Source: Mesorhizobium shangrilense (GTDB taxonomy: Bacteria > Pseudomonadota > Alphaproteobacteria > Rhizobiales > Rhizobiaceae). Taken from it: a DNA stretch of 64,000 bases. The stretch covers positions 2,981,501 to 3,045,500 of the forward strand of contig NZ_JAQGPN010000001.1 of NCBI RefSeq assembly GCF_028826155.1, given 5' to 3'. The position numbers were made by a program, and so were the translations under genes. Shown in pieces: positions 34,292 through 43,829 of the stretch. The notes beneath the pieces are model-generated. The model was given only the letters and a program-made list of their open reading frames with translations, was not told the origin of the DNA and did not search any database. Each line of letters begins with the position of its first letter. Positions within the stretch are counted from its first letter, which is position 1.

Positions 34292-34870
34292 ATGACATCT
34301 GCATATCTTGTTCTCGACCTGCAGAACGACCTCGTCCACGACGACGGCGCTAGCGGAAAGGGTCCGCTCGGCGAAGCCGTCCGCAGCCGCAGGATTATCG
34401 AGAACACGAATAAGGTGATCGCCAAGGCTCGCGCGGCCGGCGCGCCGGTCATCTTCGTGCGTGTCGGCTTCTCCGAGGACTATCGCGAGTGCTCGTCAAC
34501 CTCGCCGATGTTCTCGGGACTGCGCAAGGCCGGCCTAATGAAGCTCGGCAGCTTCGGTACGGAAATCCACCCCGATCTCGAACGCAGGCCGGAAGACGTC
34601 CTGATCACCAAGCATCGCGTTAGTCCCTTCTACGGCACCGAGCTTGAAGTGATCCTGCGGGCGAAGAAGATTTCGAGGGTTGTCGCATCGGGCGTTTCGA
34701 CGCCGGCCGTCGTACAGGCTTGCATCCGCGAGGCTCACGATCGCGACTATGAATGCGTCGTCGTCGAGGACGCTTGCGCAGCTCCTGGTGCCATCGAGCA
34801 CGACGAGTCCATTGCCGTGCTGAAGCGGTTCGCGGCTGTCTCAACGGCCGACGAAGTCAGCTTCGCCTGA
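34292..34870 (+). CDS. Isochorismatase-fold hydrolase lacking the usual catalytic Cys
   Basis: A 192-residue cysteine-hydrolase-fold protein. Asp9 (LVLDLQND) and Lys107 (ITKHRVSPFYGT) of the usual Asp-Lys-Cys triad are present. At the Cys position (GVSTxxCV in amidases such as RutB), this protein reads GVSTPAVVQAC with Val140; Cys144 is displaced by one helical turn. True isochorismatases also lack the Cys, so the protein may still be an enzyme of a different chemistry. It is followed by an LLM monooxygenase, echoing the RutA-RutB pair for pyrimidine ring opening. ATG 34292 gives the family length. Confidence 0.87.
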   Translation: MTSAYLVLDLQNDLVHDDGASGKGPLGEAVRSRRIIENTNKVIAKARAAGAPVIFVRVGFSEDYRECSSTSPMFSGLRKAGLMKLGSFGTEIHPDLERRPEDVLITKHRVSPFYGTELEVILRAKKISRVVASGVSTPAVVQACIREAHDRDYECVVVEDACAAPGAIEHDESIAVLKRFAAVSTADEVSFA

Positions 34871-34906
34871 TCCGTCTCCATCCAGGCAGTTACCGGGAGG
34901 ACTTCC

Positions 34907-36025
34907 GTGAATAGAGAGCAATTGCGCGCGTATCGGGCCGAGCATGTCCCGCTGTTCAACAGCCAGAAGCTCAAGCTCGGGGTCTTCGCGCTGAACTGCA
35001 GTGGCGGCAGCATCATCACCAATTTCCCGACCGACCGGCAGATGACCTGGGACTACAACAAGTCGGTCATCCAGCTTGCCGACCGCATGGGGATGGAGGT
35101 CGCGCTGCCGATCGGCCGGTTCAAGGGGCAGGGTGGTTCGTCCAATCACAACGGCAACAGCTACGAGGTCTACACCTGGGCTGCCGCCATGGCGGCAGCC
35201 ACCGAGAACATCATGTGCTTTGCGACCTCGCATGTGGCGCTCACGCACCCGGTCATCGCGGCCAAGCAGGCCGCGACGATCGATCATATCTCGAACGGCC
35301 GCTTCGGCCTGAACGTCGTGATGGGATGGTTCGCGCAGGAAATGGCGATGTTCAACGTCGCCCTGCGCGAGCATGACGACCGTTACCGGTACGGCGACGA
35401 GTGGCTGACCGTGGTCAAGCGCCTGTGGAGCGACGACAGCGTCTTCGACTTCGAGGGGGAGTATCTCAAGCTAAAGGGGCTCGAAGCGCAGCCCAAGCCG
35501 ATCCAACGCCCCGGCCCCATTCTGGTGAACGCGGGCACATCTCCGGCCGGCGTCGATTTTTCGGCGCGGAACGTCGACGTCTGCTTCGGCTCTCCAGCCA
35601 AGCCAGAGGACATAGACAGGCTTCTGGCCGTCCGCACCATCGCGGACCAGAAGTTCAACCGCGACGTTGCACTGATGTGTTCCGCGCTCGTTGTCTGCCG
35701 GGACACGGAAGCGGAAGCCCAGTCCGCCTATCAGGAGATCCTGGACAATGGCGATTGGGACGCGGCGCACAGCATGCTGGCCGCATTGGGCGTGCAGAGC
35801 GGTTCGTTCAAAGAGGGACACGATGAACGCATGAAGCGCTTCGTGGCTGGCTACGGCACGCGTCCCCTTGTCGGCACGCCGGAGCAGATCGTCGACATGC
35901 TGATCGACTATTCCAACCGGGGTCTGCACGGCATCGTCTTCTACTTCAAAGACTACCTGGCTGAACTCACGTACTTCTCCGAAAAGGTGATGCCCCTCCT
36001 CAAGCAGGCGGGACTAAGACATTGA
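34907..36025 (+). CDS. LLM-class flavin-dependent monooxygenase
   Basis: A 372-residue (alpha/beta)8 flavin monooxygenase of the SsuD/RutA/SfnG group. GTG 34907 has GGGAGG 7 bases upstream. Visible segments: FALNCSGGSIITNFPTDR, WDYNKSVIQLADRMGMEVAL, IGRFKGQGGSSNHNG, ALTHPVIAAKQAATIDHISNGRF and NVVMGWFAQEMAMF. These enzymes use reduced FMN from a separate reductase and can cleave C-S, C-N or ring bonds. The reductase at 25837-26466 on the other arm is the likely partner. Substrate unknown. Confidence 0.92.
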   Translation: MNREQLRAYRAEHVPLFNSQKLKLGVFALNCSGGSIITNFPTDRQMTWDYNKSVIQLADRMGMEVALPIGRFKGQGGSSNHNGNSYEVYTWAAAMAAATENIMCFATSHVALTHPVIAAKQAATIDHISNGRFGLNVVMGWFAQEMAMFNVALREHDDRYRYGDEWLTVVKRLWSDDSVFDFEGEYLKLKGLEAQPKPIQRPGPILVNAGTSPAGVDFSARNVDVCFGSPAKPEDIDRLLAVRTIADQKFNRDVALMCSALVVCRDTEAEAQSAYQEILDNGDWDAAHSMLAALGVQSGSFKEGHDERMKRFVAGYGTRPLVGTPEQIVDMLIDYSNRGLHGIVFYFKDYLAELTYFSEKVMPLLKQAGLRH

Positions 36026-36774
36026 GCGGCTCGTCGGGTACTGCCGGCCGCCTGGCGGGCAAGATCGCTCTCGTCACCGGCGCCTGCGGCGGCATCGGCA
36101 TGGCGATCTGCCGCCGTTATACGCAGGAGGGGGCAACCGTCATCGGTGCGGACGTTGCGCCGCCGACGGCCGTCGATCCTGCTGTCATGTCCGCGTGCGT
36201 TCATCTCGACGTGGTATCGGAGTCGTCCGTACGGGGGCTGCGCGATCACGTAGCCGGCGTCCACGGCCGACTCGACGTGATGGTGAACAATGCCGGCGCG
36301 ATGGTCGGCCGGCCGCTCGTCGAAACCAGCGTCGCGGAGTTCGACCGCCTCTACGAAGTCAATCTTCGCGGACCCTTCCTGGTCATGCGCGAACTCGCAC
36401 CCCTGATGGGCGACACCGGCTCGATCGTTAACATGTCCTCGGCTGCTGCCGTCCGCAACACCAGCGGGATGAGTGCCTATTCCGGAACAAAGGCGGGCCT
36501 CGTGGCTCTTTCACGAATTGCCGCAATTGAGCTTGCGCCGATCCGGGTCAACTCAATTCTTCCCGGTGCGATCGATACGCCGATGCCCCGTGCCTTTCTG
36601 GCGAATCTGCCGGACACGAAGCAGGCACAGGCACTGCAAGCGCTGGGCGAGCAGCGGCTCGCCAAACGCCTTGGTCGACCGGAGGAAATTGCCGATCTGG
36701 CCGTCTACCTGGCTTCGGATGAAGCCGGTTTCGTCACGGGCTCCGACTTCGTCATCGACGGGGGGCGAGCCTGA
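36022..36774 (+). CDS. SDR family oxidoreductase
   Basis: A 250-residue short-chain dehydrogenase with VTGACGGIGMA, VNNAGAMVG, NMSSAAA and the Tyr-Lys pair in AYSGTKAG. TTG 36022 overlaps the stop of the LLM gene (TTGA), indicating coupling with the monooxygenase. It is the second SDR of this arm; the two differ in sequence and so are not a recent duplication. It could oxidise or reduce a product of the monooxygenase. Only the 60 bases after it separate the ABC transporter genes. Confidence 0.9.
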   Translation: MSGSSGTAGRLAGKIALVTGACGGIGMAICRRYTQEGATVIGADVAPPTAVDPAVMSACVHLDVVSESSVRGLRDHVAGVHGRLDVMVNNAGAMVGRPLVETSVAEFDRLYEVNLRGPFLVMRELAPLMGDTGSIVNMSSAAAVRNTSGMSAYSGTKAGLVALSRIAAIELAPIRVNSILPGAIDTPMPRAFLANLPDTKQAQALQALGEQRLAKRLGRPEEIADLAVYLASDEAGFVTGSDFVIDGGRA

Positions 36775-36834
36775 TCGGCGCGCCAGCGGGACTAACCGAT
36801 CAAGTTCTCAAAACATTCAAACGGGAGGAAACAA

Positions 36835-38043
36835 GTGAAACTAAAAGGGCTTCTTGCCGCCGTTGCGCTATCGGCGGCACTACCAACACCGGCGTCTGCC
36901 GATTTTTCCGGCAATGTCGTGAAGATCGGCGTGCTGACCGATATGTCCGGCCCATTCTCGCACCAGACCGGACCGGGTTCGGTGGCCGGCGCGGAACTGG
37001 CGATCGCCGAGATCAAGGGCAAGATCGGGGACGTGCCGGTCGAACTAGTCCTTGCCGACCACCAGAACAAGCCTGACATCGCGCTCAACCTCGCGCGCCG
37101 GTGGCTTGACGTGGACGGCGTCGATTTGATCGTCGACCTTGCCAGTTCCGCGGTCGCGCTGGCGGTGCAGGACGTCGTCAAGGAGAAGAACCGCATGGTC
37201 ATCTTTTCCGGACCAGGCACCGACCGTCTCACCAACGACGCATGTTCGCCCAACGGCATCCACTGGACTTATGACACCTACGCGACCGGTCATTCGATGG
37301 CCCAGGCAATCATCGAGTCGGGCGGCAAGAATTGGTTCTTCATCGGCAATGACAGCGCCTTTGGACGATCGATTGTCGAAGTCATGAGCGGCGCAATCGC
37401 CAAAGCGTCCGGCAAGGTCGTCGGAGAAGTGTGGCATCCGACCGGCGCGAACGACTACTCATCGTTCATCATGCAGGCACAGAGTTCGGGCGCCGACGTT
37501 CTCGTTCTGGCCAATTCCGGAACCGACTTCGTGCGCGCCGTCAAGCAGGCGCGCGAATTCGGCGTCGATGGCGACGCATTGCGCCTTGTCGGTCCCTCGA
37601 TCAGCATGGCCGACATATTGGCGCTCGGGCCGGAAGACGCAGAGGGCCTTCACTATATCGACGCTTTCTACTGGAACCTGAACGACAAGACGCGGGAACT
37701 GACGAACGCCTTCCTGGAAAAGCGCCAGGCGATCCCGGCGCAGGCTCATGCCGGCGTCTACTCAGCGGTCCGTTCCTACCTCGCCGTGGTTTCCGAACTT
37801 AAGTCCGACGAAGCCTCGGCTGTCATGGAGAAGCTTGGCTCCACGGAGATCTCGGACGGGTTCACGCCCTCGGGCAAGATCCGCGCGGACGGTCGCATGG
37901 TACACGACATGTACCTGATGCGGGCAAAGGGTCCGGATGCCGACAAGACCGCTGACTGGGATGCCGTCGAACTCGTAGCAACGGTCCCCGGTGACAAGGC
38001 GTACCGGCCACTCGCCGAAAGCCAGTGCCCGCTGGTCAAGTAG
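36835..38043 (+). CDS. ABC transporter substrate-binding protein (HAAT/LivK type)
   Basis: A 402-residue periplasmic binding protein; GTG 36835 is preceded by GGGAGG. Signal peptide about residues 1-22 (TPASA). The type-1 periplasmic fold shows VKIGVLTDMSGPFSHQTGPGS, LADHQNKPDIALNLARRW and FIGNDSAFGRSI. Many members of this family bind aromatic or short organic acids rather than amino acids, which suits the island. It has an 11-bp hairpin after it, as often seen where the binding protein is made in excess over the membrane parts. Confidence 0.9.
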   Translation: MKLKGLLAAVALSAALPTPASADFSGNVVKIGVLTDMSGPFSHQTGPGSVAGAELAIAEIKGKIGDVPVELVLADHQNKPDIALNLARRWLDVDGVDLIVDLASSAVALAVQDVVKEKNRMVIFSGPGTDRLTNDACSPNGIHWTYDTYATGHSMAQAIIESGGKNWFFIGNDSAFGRSIVEVMSGAIAKASGKVVGEVWHPTGANDYSSFIMQAQSSGADVLVLANSGTDFVRAVKQAREFGVDGDALRLVGPSISMADILALGPEDAEGLHYIDAFYWNLNDKTRELTNAFLEKRQAIPAQAHAGVYSAVRSYLAVVSELKSDEASAVMEKLGSTEISDGFTPSGKIRADGRMVHDMYLMRAKGPDADKTADWDAVELVATVPGDKAYRPLAESQCPLVK

Positions 38044-38064
38044 TCCCACCAAAAAATCCACCGG

Positions 38065-38090
38065 GGGAGGCGGGTCTCGACCCGCCTCCC
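38065..38090 (+). terminator. Perfect hairpin between binding protein and permease genes
   Basis: GGGAGGCGGGT (38065-38075), loop CTCG, ACCCGCCTCCC (38080-38090): an 11-bp perfect stem 21 bases after the binding-protein stop. No T-run follows, so partial attenuation or 3' end protection is likely, giving excess binding protein. Confidence 0.7.
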
Positions 38091-38118
38091 TGCAGGTCAC
38101 CGTCGAGAGAGACGACAA

Positions 38119-38994
38119 ATGGAATCGATTTCGGTTCAGATCTTGGCTGGCCAACTGCTGATCGGTCTGATCAACGGCTCCTTTTACGCCATTCTCAGTC
38201 TCGGACTGGCGATCATCTTCGGCCTGTTGAACGTCGTGAACTTTGCGCACGGTGCGCTGTACATGCTCGGCGGGATGTGCGCCTGGATGCTGATGACATA
38301 TGCCGGCATCGGCTACTGGTGGGCATTGATCATTGCGCCTCTGGTGGTAGGCGCATTCGGCATCGTCCTTGAACGAGCGCTTCTCGCGCGCCTGCGCGAC
38401 GTGGACCACATCTACGGATTGCTTCTGACCTTCGGCGTGGCGCTCATGCTGCAGTCGCTCTTCCAGGGCATCTATGGTTCGGCTGGCATGCCTTACGCGA
38501 TCCCCGGCGAACTCAAGGGCGGCTGGAACCTGGGCTTCATCTTCCTTCCCAAATACCGCGCCTGGATCATCGGCGTTTCCGTGGTGATCTGCTTCGGCAC
38601 CTGGTACGCGATCGAGAAGACGAGGCTGGGCTCGTACCTGCGCGCAACCACCGAGAACCCCGAACTCGTCGAGTCCTTCGGCATCAACGTCCAGGTGCTG
38701 ATCGCGCTGACGTTCGGCGTCGGCACGGGACTAGCCGCGCTCGCCGGTGTGCTGGCCGCGCCCGTCTACTCCGTCAGCCCACAGATGGGCGTGGAACTGC
38801 TGACCGTCGTCTTCGCCATCGTCGTCATCGGCGGCATGGGATCGGTGCTCGGCGCCATTCTCGGCGGCTTCTCGCTCGGCATCATCGAGGGCCTTACGAA
38901 GGTTGTCTATCCGGAAGCCTCTTCAGTCGTCGTTTTCGTCGTCATGATCCTGGTCATCATGACCCGTCCTGCCGGCCTCTTTGGAAAGCACTGA
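38119..38994 (+). CDS. Branched-chain amino acid/organic acid ABC transporter permease (LivH-type)
   Basis: A 291-residue permease with about eight hydrophobic segments. LivH features: LIGLINGSFYAILSLGLAIIFGLLNVVNFAHG at the N-terminus and the conserved DMLxxxF-like VIGGMGSVLGAILGGF loop before the last helices. It forms the translocation pore with the LivM-type protein encoded next (gap 2 bases). Substrate is set by the upstream binding protein, not by this subunit. Confidence 0.93.
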   Translation: MESISVQILAGQLLIGLINGSFYAILSLGLAIIFGLLNVVNFAHGALYMLGGMCAWMLMTYAGIGYWWALIIAPLVVGAFGIVLERALLARLRDVDHIYGLLLTFGVALMLQSLFQGIYGSAGMPYAIPGELKGGWNLGFIFLPKYRAWIIGVSVVICFGTWYAIEKTRLGSYLRATTENPELVESFGINVQVLIALTFGVGTGLAALAGVLAAPVYSVSPQMGVELLTVVFAIVVIGGMGSVLGAILGGFSLGIIEGLTKVVYPEASSVVVFVVMILVIMTRPAGLFGKH

Positions 38995-38996
38995 TC

Positions 38997-39995
38997 GTGT
39001 CGAACGCGAAAGAACTCGATGAATACGAAAGGGGCTCCGCTATGGCATCGGCGCTCCTCAACCCGAACGAGTCCAGGGGCCATTTCGTCTGGGTGTTCCT
39101 GGCCCTTGCGGTGGCGACCGCAATTCTCCCTGCATTCGTCTACCCGCTGTTCCTCATGAAGATGATGTGCTTCGCGATGTTCGCGATCGGCTTCAATCTT
39201 TTGCTGGGCTATTGCGGTCTGCTCTCGCTTGGCCATGCCGCATTCTTCGGCGCTGGCGGCTACACCGCCGCCTTCGTCGCCGCGAGTTGGGGCCTTTCTC
39301 CTGAGGCGGCAGTCCTGTTCGGCACGCTGGCCGGGTTGATACTGGGCGTCGCCTTCGGGCTTCTCGCGATCCGACGGCACGGCATCTACATGACGATGGT
39401 GACACTCGGCCTGGCGCAGATGGTCTACTTCATCGTCCTTCAATCGCCCTACAGCGGCGCAGAGGACGGAATACAGGGCGTACCACGCGGAACCCTGTTC
39501 GGCCTGTTCGACCTGCGCAGCGACATGACGCTCTATGTCGTCGTCTCGGTGGTGTTCATGCTGGTTCTTCTGGGCTCCTACCGTCTGACCTATTCTCCTT
39601 TCGGGCAGGTACTGCGGGCAGTACGCGACAGCGAAAGCCGGGCGACGTCGCTCGGATTGAACGTGCGGACCATCAAGCTCACGGTTTTTGCGATCTCGGC
39701 CACCATCTCCGGCCTCGCCGGCTCGATGAAGGCAATCATCTTCCAGATTGCGACCCTGGTGGACGTCCACCTGACCACCTCCGGCGAGGTGGTCCTGATG
39801 ACGCTGATCGGCGGCGTGGGCACGGTGCTCGGCCCTGTCGTCGGCGCCGCTGTCCTGGTGACCAGCCAAAACTACCTAGCGGGCTTCGGCCAGTGGGTCA
39901 CGTTCATCCAGGGGTTCATTTTCGTAGTCCTGGTGCTTGCCTTCAGGGAAGGCATCGTCGGTCTTCTCATTCGTCTCTGGAGGAGGCCGCTGTGA
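38997..39995 (+). CDS. Branched-chain amino acid/organic acid ABC transporter permease (LivM-type)
   Basis: A 332-residue permease beginning at GTG 38997; ATG 39042 would give a shorter protein that still keeps all membrane segments. LivM traits include FNLLLGYCGLLSLGHAAFFGAGGYTAA, LAIRRHGIYMTMVTLGLAQM and the loop VRDSESRATSLGLNV. It overlaps the ATPase gene by 4 bases (GTGA). Confidence 0.92.
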   Translation: MSNAKELDEYERGSAMASALLNPNESRGHFVWVFLALAVATAILPAFVYPLFLMKMMCFAMFAIGFNLLLGYCGLLSLGHAAFFGAGGYTAAFVAASWGLSPEAAVLFGTLAGLILGVAFGLLAIRRHGIYMTMVTLGLAQMVYFIVLQSPYSGAEDGIQGVPRGTLFGLFDLRSDMTLYVVVSVVFMLVLLGSYRLTYSPFGQVLRAVRDSESRATSLGLNVRTIKLTVFAISATISGLAGSMKAIIFQIATLVDVHLTTSGEVVLMTLIGGVGTVLGPVVGAAVLVTSQNYLAGFGQWVTFIQGFIFVVLVLAFREGIVGLLIRLWRRPL

Positions 39996-40775
39996 CCGAT
40001 CTTTCCGCCAACGGCATGCCGCGACGGAGCGCGCCGGACACCATGATTGAGACGCGCGACCTGACCATGGAGTTTGCAGGGTTCAGGGCGGTCGACGGCG
40101 TCAACCTAGCCGTCAAGCGGGGGGACATCCACGCCCTGATCGGCCCCAATGGCGCGGGCAAGACGACCTGCTTCAACATGATCACCAAATTCCTCACACC
40201 CACCCGCGGACAAGTGTTCCTTGAGGGCCGCGACGTGACGCGAACGCCGCCGGCCGAGATCGCGCGCGACGGCATCGTGCGTTCGTTCCAGATATCGGCG
40301 GTATTTCAGGATCTGACGGCGATTCAGAATGTATGCGTCGCGCTGCAGAGCAAGACGAAGCGCGTCTATTCGATGCTGCGTGCGGACACCGGACTGCAGG
40401 ACCTAATGGTCAGAGCAGGCGATCTGCTGGAGATGGTCGGCCTGTGGGAATACCGATACGAAAAGGCCCGCTTCCTGTCGTACGGCCGCAAGCGCGCGCT
40501 GGAACTGGCGACAACCCTCGCGATGGACCCCAAGGTAATGCTGCTCGATGAGCCGATGGCGGGTATGTCGCCGGAGGACGTTCGCCGGGTGACTGAGCTG
40601 ATCGTCCGGCTGCGCGCCGGCAGAACCGTCCTGATGGTTGAGCACAATCTCAATGTCGTGGCCGAGATTTCCGACCGCATAACCGTGCTTGCACGCGGAA
40701 AGGTGCTCGCAGAAGGCAGCTACCAAGACGTTTCCGGCAACACGGACGTGCAGTCCGCCTATATCGGAGCAGGAT

Positions 40776-40783
<8 letters not shown>
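39992..40783 (+). CDS. ABC transporter ATP-binding protein (LivG-type)
   Basis: A 263-residue ATPase. GTG 39992 overlaps the LivM stop and has GGAGGAGG upstream. Walker A GPNGAGKTT, Q-loop SFQISAVFQD, signature FLSYGRKRALELA and Walker B VMLLDEPMAGMSPED are seen. It is one of two ATPases of the HAAT system and overlaps the LivF-type gene by 8 bases. Confidence 0.93.
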
Positions 40784-41498
<715 letters not shown>

Positions 41499-41517
41499 CG
41501 AACGAGGAGAGACGGAC

Positions 41518-42375
41518 ATGGCCTCACTGCGCCAGATGATTGCGAACAAGGAGTTCGTCCTCGCACCGGGGGCCTACGATTGCCTGACGGCCGGCGCCGC
41601 GCAGCGAGCCGGCTTCAACGCCGTCTACATGACCGGGGCAGGGGTCTCGGCTTCCCACGGTTACCCGGACTTTGGCCTGATCACCATGACCGAGATGGTG
41701 ACGGTTGCCGGGCGCATGGCCGCCTCCGTCGATGTGCCTCTGATTGCTGACGCGGATTCCGGCTTCGGCAGCGAACTGAATACGGCCCGCGCGGTGCGCG
41801 CCTATGAGCGGGCGGGTGTGGCCGCAATCCACATTGAAGACCAGACCTTCCCGAAGAAGTGCGGGCATTTCGAGAACAAGACAATTGTTCCGGCCGAGGA
41901 CTTCGTCGCCAAGATCCGCACGGCCTGCAAGGCGCGCGAGACGCCCGACTTCATGATCATCGCGCGGACAGACGCGCGCGCCGTCGAAGGATTCAACGCG
42001 GCGATCGAGCGCGGCAAGCGCGCCGCAGATGCCGGCGCGGATATCATCTTCGTGGAGGCGCCGCAGACGCTGGAGGAGATGGCGGCGGTCCCCGAGCGCA
42101 TCGGCGCGCCCTGCCTCCTGAACGTGGTCTGGCGCGGCAAGACGCCGGAGATCGATTTCGAGACCGCGGCCGAGCTGGGCTACAGCATCGTCATCTTGCC
42201 CAGCATCCTGCTGAAGTCTGTGATGGGCATGTCGATGGAGATACTCAACGCTGCAAAGACCATCGGCCGTCATCCGGTTCCGCCGGGGGACATCGGCATC
42301 AAGGAAGGCGTCGCCATCGCCTCGGGCGCCGAATGGCGAACCATCAACGCGGCATTGGACGTCCCTCTCGCCTGA
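41518..42375 (+). CDS. Isocitrate lyase/PEP mutase family protein (carboxyvinyl or 2-methylmalate-type lyase)
   Basis: A 285-residue TIM-barrel lyase. Family features: APGAYDCLTAGAAQRAGFNA, YMTGAGVSASHGYPDFG, IADADSGFG (metal), IHIEDQTFPKKCGHFENK with the catalytic Cys, and MIIARTDARAVEG. The KKCGH motif marks lyases of the 2-methylisocitrate/2,3-dimethylmalate group rather than PEP mutase. Such enzymes split 2- or 3-hydroxy diacids into pyruvate and a second acid. The aconitase-type pair encoded next could make the hydroxy diacid. ATG 41518 has GAGGAGAG upstream. Confidence 0.9.
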   Translation: MASLRQMIANKEFVLAPGAYDCLTAGAAQRAGFNAVYMTGAGVSASHGYPDFGLITMTEMVTVAGRMAASVDVPLIADADSGFGSELNTARAVRAYERAGVAAIHIEDQTFPKKCGHFENKTIVPAEDFVAKIRTACKARETPDFMIIARTDARAVEGFNAAIERGKRAADAGADIIFVEAPQTLEEMAAVPERIGAPCLLNVVWRGKTPEIDFETAAELGYSIVILPSILLKSVMGMSMEILNAAKTIGRHPVPPGDIGIKEGVAIASGAEWRTINAALDVPLA

Positions 42376-42431
42376 CTCCAGCACCACACGAAACGGTTTT
42401 CCGGGTCGCTGCAACCCATGACGAGGTGACA

Positions 42432-43829
42432 ATGCCAACGACGCTTTTCGACAAGCTGTGGAGCAGACACGCGGTCATGGAGCATCCGCTTGCCGGGACC
42501 TTGCTGTTCATCGACCGCCACCTGCTTCACGAAGGCTCGCGCAATGCGTTCTCCCAGTTGCGCCGCCGCGGCCTGCAGGTACGCCGGCCCGACCTGAGCA
42601 CGGCCGTCGTCGACCACTATGCCCCAACCACCTCGCGCGATGTTGAGCAGATCGATGTCGCGTCACGGCGACAGGTTATCGCCGATCTCGCCAGCAACGC
42701 CGGCGCGGCGGGCGTCGAGATCCTCGATCTCGCTCATCCGTCGCAGGGCATCGTCCACGTCATCGGTCCTGAACTTGGGCTGACCCGGCCGGGCATGACC
42801 ATCGTCTGTGGCGACAGCCATACCGCGACACATGGCGCGATGGGGGCGCTCGCCTTCGGCATCGGCGCCTCGCAGGTTGCCCATGTTCTCGCGACGCAGA
42901 CGCTATGGCAGAAAAAGCCCAAACAGATGCGGATCGTCGTGCGAGGAAGCCTCAGGCCGCACGTCACCGCAAAGGATCTTATCCTGGCGATCATAGCCAG
43001 AGTGGGTGCGGCTGGTGGAACGGGCTACGCCATCGAATATGCGGGCCCGGCCGTCGAGGCGTTGAGCCTCGAGGGCAGGCTGACCTTGTGCAACATGACC
43101 ATCGAGGCCGGCGCCCGCTTTGGCCTAGTCGCCCCGGATCAGGTCACGTTCGACTATCTGCGCGAGCGCGCATTCGATGCCGACGATGCGGGATGGCAGG
43201 CGCGCCTTGACGAATGGCGGGAGCTGCGCACGGAAACCGGGGCGGCCTTCGACAGCGAAATCGAGATGGACGCGACGTCGCTGAAGCCGATGATCACCTG
43301 GGGAACGAGTCCGGAAGACGGGGTCAGTGTCGACGGCGTCGTACCCGATCCGGCGTCGATCCAAGAGGTGTCACGGCGCAACGGCAAGATGGCCGCCCTC
43401 GACTATATGGGTCTGATGCCGGGCACGGCGATCGAAGACATCCGCTTCGACCGCGTCTTCATCGGCTCCTGCACCAATGGCCGCATCGAGGACCTGCGCG
43501 CTGCGGCGCGAGCCATCGGCGGGCGCAAGGCCGTCATACCGGCCATGGTCGTTCCGGGCTCCATGGCAGTGAGGGCGCAAGCCGAACGCGAAGGACTGGA
43601 CACGATCTTTCTGGAGGCCGGGTTCGAGTGGCGTATGTCGGGATGCTCGATGTGCGCGGGCATGAACGGCGACCTGGGTCGCGCCGGCGAACGCTGCGCC
43701 TCGACGTCAAACCGCAACTTCGTCGGTCGCCAGGGCGCGGGTGTGCGCACCCATCTGATGAACCCCGCCATGGCCGCCACCATCGCCGTAACCGGCCATC
43801 CGGTCGACATTTCAGAGGCTGAACGATGA
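42432..43829 (+). CDS. leuC: 3-isopropylmalate dehydratase large subunit family (LeuC-like)
   Basis: A 465-residue aconitase-family large subunit; ATG 42432 follows GAGG by a few bases. It is close to classical LeuC: TLFDKLWSRHAV, VIGPELGLTRPGMTIVCGDSH, ALAFGIGASQVAHVLATQTL, the cluster cysteine in FIGSCTNGRIEDL, and SGCSMCAGMN. Leucine synthesis is therefore possible. However, leuC and leuD lie together at the end of a catabolic operon, right after a lyase of the dimethylmalate/methylisocitrate type. A hydratase of a substituted maleate or fumarate is the alternative I favour mildly. Confidence 0.9.
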   Translation: MPTTLFDKLWSRHAVMEHPLAGTLLFIDRHLLHEGSRNAFSQLRRRGLQVRRPDLSTAVVDHYAPTTSRDVEQIDVASRRQVIADLASNAGAAGVEILDLAHPSQGIVHVIGPELGLTRPGMTIVCGDSHTATHGAMGALAFGIGASQVAHVLATQTLWQKKPKQMRIVVRGSLRPHVTAKDLILAIIARVGAAGGTGYAIEYAGPAVEALSLEGRLTLCNMTIEAGARFGLVAPDQVTFDYLRERAFDADDAGWQARLDEWRELRTETGAAFDSEIEMDATSLKPMITWGTSPEDGVSVDGVVPDPASIQEVSRRNGKMAALDYMGLMPGTAIEDIRFDRVFIGSCTNGRIEDLRAAARAIGGRKAVIPAMVVPGSMAVRAQAEREGLDTIFLEAGFEWRMSGCSMCAGMNGDLGRAGERCASTSNRNFVGRQGAGVRTHLMNPAMAATIAVTGHPVDISEAER

